Source: an uncultured Lachnospiraceae bacterium (GTDB taxonomy: Bacteria; Bacillota; Clostridia; Lachnospirales; Lachnospiraceae). Taken from it: DNA of 10,978 nucleotides. The position numbers were made by a program, and so were the translations under genes. The notes below the pieces were generated by a model. It was not told the origin of the DNA. It worked only from the letters and a program-made list of their open reading frames with translations, and made no database searches. Each line of letters starts with the position of its first letter. The stretch's first letter is position 1. Where the stretch lies: the NCBI GenBank assembly GCA_902782625.1, contig CACZNZ010000051.1, positions 1-10,978 of the forward strand, read 5' to 3'. This document shows positions 7,022 to 10,978 of the stretch, one piece after another.

Positions 7022-7101
7022 ACAAATAATAGATGAAATGTGTGATTATCGCAGGCTGGGAGAAAGGGGGAAAAAGGCCTGACTGAGATACAAATAATAG
7101 A
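7022..7101 (+). repeat. 12-nt direct repeat in the dehydratase leader
   Basis: ACAAATAATAGA occurs at 7022-7033, right at the predicted transcription start, and again at 7090-7101 in the 5' leader. The copies are exact and 68 bases apart. AT-rich composition makes chance possible. Confidence 0.3.
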
Positions 7102-7133
7102 CTGTAAAAACAACTTAAAAAAGGAGGCATATT

Positions 7134-8585
7134 ATGGCACTCAAAACCGGAGCCGAATACATCGAATCCATCCGCAGCATGAAAATGAATATTTATATGT
7201 TTGGAGAAAAGGTCGAGAATCCTGTTGACAATCCCATTTTACGGCCATCTCTGAATTCTGTCCGTATGACATATGATCTGGCACAGATGCCGGAATATGA
7301 GGATCTGATGACAGTTATTTCTCCAATCACCGGAGAGCGGATCAATCGGTTCACACATATCCATACAAGCACGGAAGACCTTATGAATAAAGTTAAAATG
7401 CAGAGGCTAATGGGACAGAAAACAGCAGCCTGCTTTCAGCGTTGTGTTGGTATGGATGCATTCAATGCTGTATTCAGCACGACTTTCGACTGTGATGCTG
7501 TTCATGGTACAAAGTATCACGAAAACTTTTTGAAATTCCTGAAATATGCACAGGAGAACGATCTGACGGTCGACGGAGCTATGACAGATCCGAAAGGTGA
7601 CCGCAGTAAAGCACCACATGATCAGGAAGATGCTGACATGTTCCTGCATATTGTTGAGAGAAGGGAAGATGGTATTATTGTACGCGGTGCTAAAGCACAT
7701 CAGACAGGTATCATCAATTCTCAGGAAGTGATCGTTATGCCGACACAGGCTATGGGCGAGGCGGATGTCGATTATGCTGTAGCATTTGCTGTTCCGGTTG
7801 ATACGGAAGGAATTACCATGATCATCGGGCGCCAGTCCTGTGATACCCGCAAGCTGGAAGGCGCTTCTATGGATACCGGCAATCCGGAATTCGGCGGAGT
7901 CGAAGCACTTACTGTTTTTGATGATGTTTTTGTTCCTAATGACAGGATCTTCCTCTGTGGTGAATATGAATTTGCGGGTGTATTAGTAGAACGGTTTGCA
8001 GGTTATCACAGACAGTCCTATGGTGGCTGCAAAGTTGGTGTCGGTGATGTTTTAATTGGGGCGGCAGCTCTGGCTGCAGATTACAATGGCGCAAATAAAG
8101 CTTCTCATATAAAAGATAAACTGATTGAAATGCAGCATTTGAATGAGACGCTGTACGCTTGCGGTATCGCCTGCTCTGCGGAGGGACATCCGACAGCTTC
8201 CGGAAATTATCTAATTGACCTTCTGCTGGCTAACGTATGTAAACAGAACGTTACCCGATTCCCGTATGAAATTGCGAGACTGGCAGAAGACATCGCCGGT
8301 GGATTGATGGTCACCGCTCCGTCAGAGAAGGATTTCCGGGCGGAAGTTACCGGCCCGATCGTAAAGAAGTACCTGCAGGGTGTGGCGTCTGTTTCCACAG
8401 AAAACCGGCTGCGGATTCTTCGGCTGATAGAGAATCTGACTCTCGGCACAGCAGCTGTCGGTTATCGCACGGAATCCATGCACGGAGCCGGTTCCCCACA
8501 GGCGCAGCGCATTATGATCTCCCGTCAGGGTAACCTGGCTATGAAGAAACAACTGGCGAAAGCAATCGCGCATATAGAGGAGTAA
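7134..8585 (+). CDS. abfD: 4-hydroxybutyryl-CoA dehydratase / vinylacetyl-CoA delta-isomerase
   Basis: This 483-residue protein matches the Clostridium aminobutyricum AbfD enzyme along its whole length as I recall it. AbfD converts 4-hydroxybutyryl-CoA to crotonyl-CoA by a ketyl-radical mechanism using FAD and a [4Fe-4S] cluster; it also isomerises vinylacetyl-CoA. The cluster ligands are all present: C100 and C104 in CFQRCVGMDAF, H292 and C299 in YHRQSYGGC. So are residues known to matter in AbfD: T191 in KAHQTG, E257, Y296, K300, and E447 in YRTESMHG. This separates it from flavin hydroxylases of the HpaB family, which lack the cysteines. It is about seven residues shorter than the reference near 405-420, away from the active site. 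AAAAAAGGAGG ends 6 bases before the ATG. Expression is from the sigma-54 promoter at 6997. A related but different hydroxyacyl-CoA substrate cannot be excluded. Confidence 0.93.
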   Translation: MALKTGAEYIESIRSMKMNIYMFGEKVENPVDNPILRPSLNSVRMTYDLAQMPEYEDLMTVISPITGERINRFTHIHTSTEDLMNKVKMQRLMGQKTAACFQRCVGMDAFNAVFSTTFDCDAVHGTKYHENFLKFLKYAQENDLTVDGAMTDPKGDRSKAPHDQEDADMFLHIVERREDGIIVRGAKAHQTGIINSQEVIVMPTQAMGEADVDYAVAFAVPVDTEGITMIIGRQSCDTRKLEGASMDTGNPEFGGVEALTVFDDVFVPNDRIFLCGEYEFAGVLVERFAGYHRQSYGGCKVGVGDVLIGAAALAADYNGANKASHIKDKLIEMQHLNETLYACGIACSAEGHPTASGNYLIDLLLANVCKQNVTRFPYEIARLAEDIAGGLMVTAPSEKDFRAEVTGPIVKKYLQGVASVSTENRLRILRLIENLTLGTAAVGYRTESMHGAGSPQAQRIMISRQGNLAMKKQLAKAIAHIEE

Positions 8586-8613
8586 AAGAGCAGCAATACA
8601 GGAATACTTTTTT

Positions 8614-8640
8614 CAATACCGGGGTCTATCCCCGGTATTG
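8614..8640. terminator. strong hairpin between convergent genes, overlapping the regulator's stop
   Basis: CAATACCGGGG (8614-8624) and CCCCGGTATTG (8630-8640) form a perfect 11-bp stem with a 5-nt loop that contains the regulator's TAG stop (8626-8628). It lies 29 bases after the dehydratase stop and is probably a shared end for the converging transcripts. The six Ts precede it on the plus strand, and no U-tract follows on either strand, so it is not a textbook intrinsic terminator; it may work as an RNA 3'-end stabiliser. Confidence 0.55.
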
Positions 8641-10692
8641 ATTGTAATCGATATGGTACAGTTCCAGTTTACGGTATAAGGTTCGACGGCTGATACCAAG
8701 CAGGCCGGCGGCTTCACGGATGTTGCCGTGAGTGAAGGACAGTGCCTCCTGGATCTGATGATTTTCCCGCTCCTGAATAGAAAAAGGTTTACCATCTTCG
8801 GGCTGGGAAACGTTGTCAGAAATACCGTCTGGAGTGGCAGGGGCAGATTGCCGGCCGGCGGGAGTAGTTCGTGTGAATATATTACCGATTCCAAAATAGG
8901 CAGAGGTATCTTGTGCAGGAACATATTCCTGTATTTCACGCGGCAGGCAAGCAGGGGTGATCCATCCGTCAGGTGTGATATAAACAGCGCGTTCCATTAC
9001 ATTTTCCAACTGACGGACATTTCCCTCCCAGGGATAACGTAGCAGGAGGGAAAGGGCATCTTCGGACAATGTAGCGACCCGGCCGGATCCCGTATTTGCT
9101 GCATACTTTACCAGGAAGAACTCAGAGAGAATACGAATATCTTCGCCTCTTTCACGAAGCGAGGGTATTTTTATATTAAAGACATTGAGACGGAAATACA
9201 AATCTTGTCGAAACTGATGATCGCTGACCAGATGCTCAAGATTTTGATTGGAAGCACTGATAATACGTACATTGATTCTTTTGGACTTGCGTGCTCCAAT
9301 ACGTTGCACCTCTCGATTTTGGAGTACGCGCAGCAGCGCCACCTGTGTTTCGAATGACATGCCGTCGATTTCATCCAGAAAGATAGTGCCTCCGTCTGCC
9401 AGTTCAAATTTTCCTGCAGCACCCTCTTTTCGGGCACCGGTAAAGGAGCCGCTTTCATAGCCAAAAAGCTCTGATTCAATTAGAGTTTTAGGAATCGCTC
9501 CGCAGTTGACAGCAATAAAAGGATTGTTTCGCCGTGCACTGGCATTATGGATTGACTGTGCAAACAGTTCTTTTCCAGTGCCGCTTTCTCCCTGCAGAAG
9601 GACTGTGGCATCGTTAGTAGCCGCAATCTGTGCCAGTTTGATGGTATCGCGGATCTGAGGAGATTCTCCAATGATGTCCTGAAAAGAAAAATGAGCATCA
9701 TTGCCCAAAATATGATTGACACGCTGATGCAGTACAGAGAGTGGTACAAGCTGCATGACGTATTCCAATGGATTTGCTTTCTTTACAGACAGAGAAACAA
9801 ACTGATGATGAAACTCATCGGTTAATTGCACCGCTTTGTCTTGAATGCCGTTTCGGAAAGCTGATTCGGAAAGGGTATTTTTATCGATCAGATCAAAAAC
9901 CGGACGTTTTTGTAATTGCTCCGCAGGAATTTGCAGAAGATCCGTCAGACAATGATTAAAGGTTGTGATATGCAGATCCTGGTTCAGCAGAGCGACGGAA
10001 TTTGGAAAAGTTTCAATGATCAGATCAAGTTTTTCGGTTAAGAGAGATTGCTGATCCAACAGTTCTTTGAGATGGATCTGGCGGGAAATAGCATCCGCAG
10101 CTGCAGCGACAAGCCCGACGGTGTGTGCTGAGACGTTTTCAGCCATTCCCGAAAGACAGACGACTCCGCCAATTCTTCCACTCGAAAGAATAATAGGGGC
10201 ACCGGAACAGGCCCAGTCGCTGTGCACTTCAAAATAGTGTTCATTTCCGTATACCTGGAGAGGTTGTCCGGTAGTGAGGACGGTACCGACTCCGTTCGTG
10301 CCAAATCGTTCCTCACTGCGGTTTGCTCCTGCGACAAACAGAGTATCTTCAGAGTATTTCTTCAGATTCTCATCACCCCGCATAAACAGAATATAACCTT
10401 CTTCGTCAGACAAGCTCAATAAAAACCCGGAACCTTGTATGTGTGTATATAATTCTTCCAGATAGGAGAAAGCTATATTGCATAGCACAGGACGTGCCAG
10501 TATACGTTGTTGGAGTGCTGTATCAGAGAGAGGCGTTTTATCTACGCCTTCCATTGGAACGCCATTTTTACGACATCGCAGCCAGGAACTCAAAATGAGC
10601 GGGCGGACGACACCCTCCGGAATAGGAAGTCCGTTCCGCAGACATTCCCGTGCCTTTCGAATTTCTTCTTGACTATACATGTTTGTCCTCAT
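8626..10692 (-). CDS. sigma-54-dependent transcriptional activator, AcoR-like
   Basis: A bacterial enhancer-binding protein of 688 residues. An AcoR-type start ([17 protein letters not shown], 30-46) leads into a GAF-like sensor (about 75-208, with [10 protein letters not shown]), then a PAS-like segment (about 223-323). The AAA+ domain follows, with Walker A GESGTGKE (368-375), the sigma-54 contact loop GSFTGA (415-420, Ser for the usual Ala), Walker B GGTIFLDE (434-441) and the RQDLYFRL region. A Fis-type helix-turn-helix closes it (about 644-683, [21 protein letters not shown]). It should bind enhancer sites and use ATP to open sigma-54 promoters in response to a small ligand; the ligand is unknown. 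Start: ATG at 10692 follows GAGG by 6 bases; ATG at 10680 follows AGGA and is equally possible. The open frame runs on to 10893, but that part lacks homology and crosses the promoter region. Confidence 0.92.
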   Translation of the reverse strand: MRTNMYSQEEIRKARECLRNGLPIPEGVVRPLILSSWLRCRKNGVPMEGVDKTPLSDTALQQRILARPVLCNIAFSYLEELYTHIQGSGFLLSLSDEEGYILFMRGDENLKKYSEDTLFVAGANRSEERFGTNGVGTVLTTGQPLQVYGNEHYFEVHSDWACSGAPIILSSGRIGGVVCLSGMAENVSAHTVGLVAAAADAISRQIHLKELLDQQSLLTEKLDLIIETFPNSVALLNQDLHITTFNHCLTDLLQIPAEQLQKRPVFDLIDKNTLSESAFRNGIQDKAVQLTDEFHHQFVSLSVKKANPLEYVMQLVPLSVLHQRVNHILGNDAHFSFQDIIGESPQIRDTIKLAQIAATNDATVLLQGESGTGKELFAQSIHNASARRNNPFIAVNCGAIPKTLIESELFGYESGSFTGARKEGAAGKFELADGGTIFLDEIDGMSFETQVALLRVLQNREVQRIGARKSKRINVRIISASNQNLEHLVSDHQFRQDLYFRLNVFNIKIPSLRERGEDIRILSEFFLVKYAANTGSGRVATLSEDALSLLLRYPWEGNVRQLENVMERAVYITPDGWITPACLPREIQEYVPAQDTSAYFGIGNIFTRTTPAGRQSAPATPDGISDNVSQPEDGKPFSIQERENHQIQEALSFTHGNIREAAGLLGISRRTLYRKLELYHIDYNQYRG

Positions 10693-10711
10693 TTCTTGCC
10701 TCTTTTTTCTC

Positions 10712-10740
10712 AGTATATCCCATGATGTGAAAAAAGTAAA
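10712..10740 (-). promoter_or_regulatory. sigma-A-type promoter of the regulator gene
   Basis: On the minus strand, TTTACT (10740-10735), a 17-base spacer and TATACT (10717-10712) form a good housekeeping promoter. The start would be near 10705, only about 13-25 bases before the two candidate ATGs. This also argues against the longer reading frame, which would begin upstream of the promoter. Confidence 0.55.
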
Positions 10741-10760
10741 TTGAACGTGAAAATGTGCAT

Positions 10761-10791
10761 ATAAACATGAGCCATACTGGCGCATGTTTAT
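10761..10791. repeat. long inverted repeat in the control region
   Basis: ATAAACATGAGCC (10761-10773) and GGCGCATGTTTAT (10779-10791) are complementary at 12 of 13 positions around ATACT. It differs from the CACATGTG sites and lies between the regulator's promoter and the activator site at 10803. It is a candidate operator for a second regulator or for autoregulation; as RNA it would fold into a hairpin. Confidence 0.5.
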
Positions 10792-10802
10792 GTAAAAAAA
10801 TG

Positions 10803-10822
10803 GCACATGTGACAAATGTGAC
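10803..10822. promoter_or_regulatory. upstream activator site 3
   Basis: GCACATGTGACAAAT (10803-10817) is identical to 6883-6897, and the following bases add a second half-site (ATGTGAC, 10816-10822). The core centre at 10807.5 is about 106 bases upstream of the predicted start of the gene at 10965. It is the main evidence that this gene and the divergent cluster share an activator. Confidence 0.68.
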
Positions 10823-10887
10823 CCTCCAAAAAGAAAAATGAAAACGGAAATCACCCTGTTTTCCGTTGATTCAGGCTTGCTGAAAAA

Positions 10888-10903
10888 TGGCACGGTATTT
10901 GCA
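10888..10903 (+). promoter_or_regulatory. consensus sigma-54 promoter
   Basis: TGGCACGGTATTTGCA matches the -24/-12 consensus TGGCACG-N4-TTGCA at every defined position. The start would be near 10914, giving a 51-base leader to the ATG at 10965. Confidence 0.85.
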
Positions 10904-10964
10904 GAAACAAGTGTGAATTCGAAACAACCGACAACCGAACATGTTAGAAAAGGAGCAAGACGTT

Positions 10965-10978
10965 ATGGAAGTGAAACA
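10965..10978 (+). CDS. start of an unidentified gene, cut by the window edge
   Basis: An ATG preceded by AAAAGGAG (10948-10955) at 9 bases spacing opens a frame beginning MEVK before the window ends. Position downstream of a consensus sigma-54 promoter and an activator site makes it a real gene of the same regulon. Four codons do not allow any identification. Confidence 0.6.

Larger units (their letters stand above)
6750..7133. other. divergent control region
   Basis: This 384-base gap between the minus operon and the dehydratase gene holds no gene. It contains two outward-facing sigma-54 promoters with a pair of shared activator sites between them (each listed separately), a 73-base leader for the minus operon and a 111-base leader for the dehydratase gene. 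Confidence 0.7.

Noticed and set aside
10693-10893. 67-residue N-terminal extension of the regulator's open frame
   Set aside because: It crosses the sigma-A-type promoter, the palindrome and activator site 3, has no ribosome binding site and no homology; starts at 10692 or 10680 fit better.

Overview
The window looks like chromosomal DNA of an anaerobic, low-to-middle-GC Firmicute (Clostridia or a close relative). The grounds are an oxygen-sensitive radical [4Fe-4S] dehydratase of clostridial type, strong AGGAGG-type ribosome binding sites, and sigma-54 promoters paired with an AcoR-like activator. This placement is inference; there is no rRNA or tRNA to test it.

Layout. Bases 1-930 carry no gene I can defend. 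They hold a GC-rich patch, an imperfect 41-nt direct repeat and a series of hairpins. From 6749 leftward to 931 runs a tight six-gene minus-strand operon. In transcription order it encodes a Cys-motif/MaoC hydratase fusion, an acyl carrier protein, a metallo-beta-lactamase-fold hydrolase, a LuxE-LuxC fusion (acyl-protein synthetase plus acyl reductase), an AMP-forming acyl ligase, and an Nfu-type Fe-S scaffold. Divergent from it on the plus strand lies a 4-hydroxybutyryl-CoA dehydratase gene (7134-8585). It converges on a minus-strand gene for a sigma-54-dependent activator (GAF-PAS-AAA+-Fis, 8626-10692). A further plus-strand gene starts at 10965 and leaves the window after four codons.

Regulation ties these parts together. 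Three -24/-12 elements are readable: TGGCAT-N5-TTGCA facing the minus operon, TGGCAT-N5-TTGCT facing the dehydratase gene, and a consensus TGGCACG-N4-TTGCA facing the gene at 10965. The divergent pair shares two CACATGTG-centred sites. The 15-mer GCACATGTGACAAAT of one of them recurs exactly upstream of the third promoter. The simplest reading is one regulon driven by the activator encoded here; the activator itself appears to have a sigma-A-type promoter.

Proposed chemistry (inference): the ligase activates a carboxylic acid and may load it on the carrier protein. The MaoC hydratase and the dehydratase act on hydroxyacyl/enoyl thioesters, the MBL-fold protein may release products, and the LuxE-LuxC fusion reduces an activated acyl group to an aldehyde. 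Nfu could supply Fe-S clusters to the dehydratase. I do not recognise this combination as a described pathway; its substrate is unknown.
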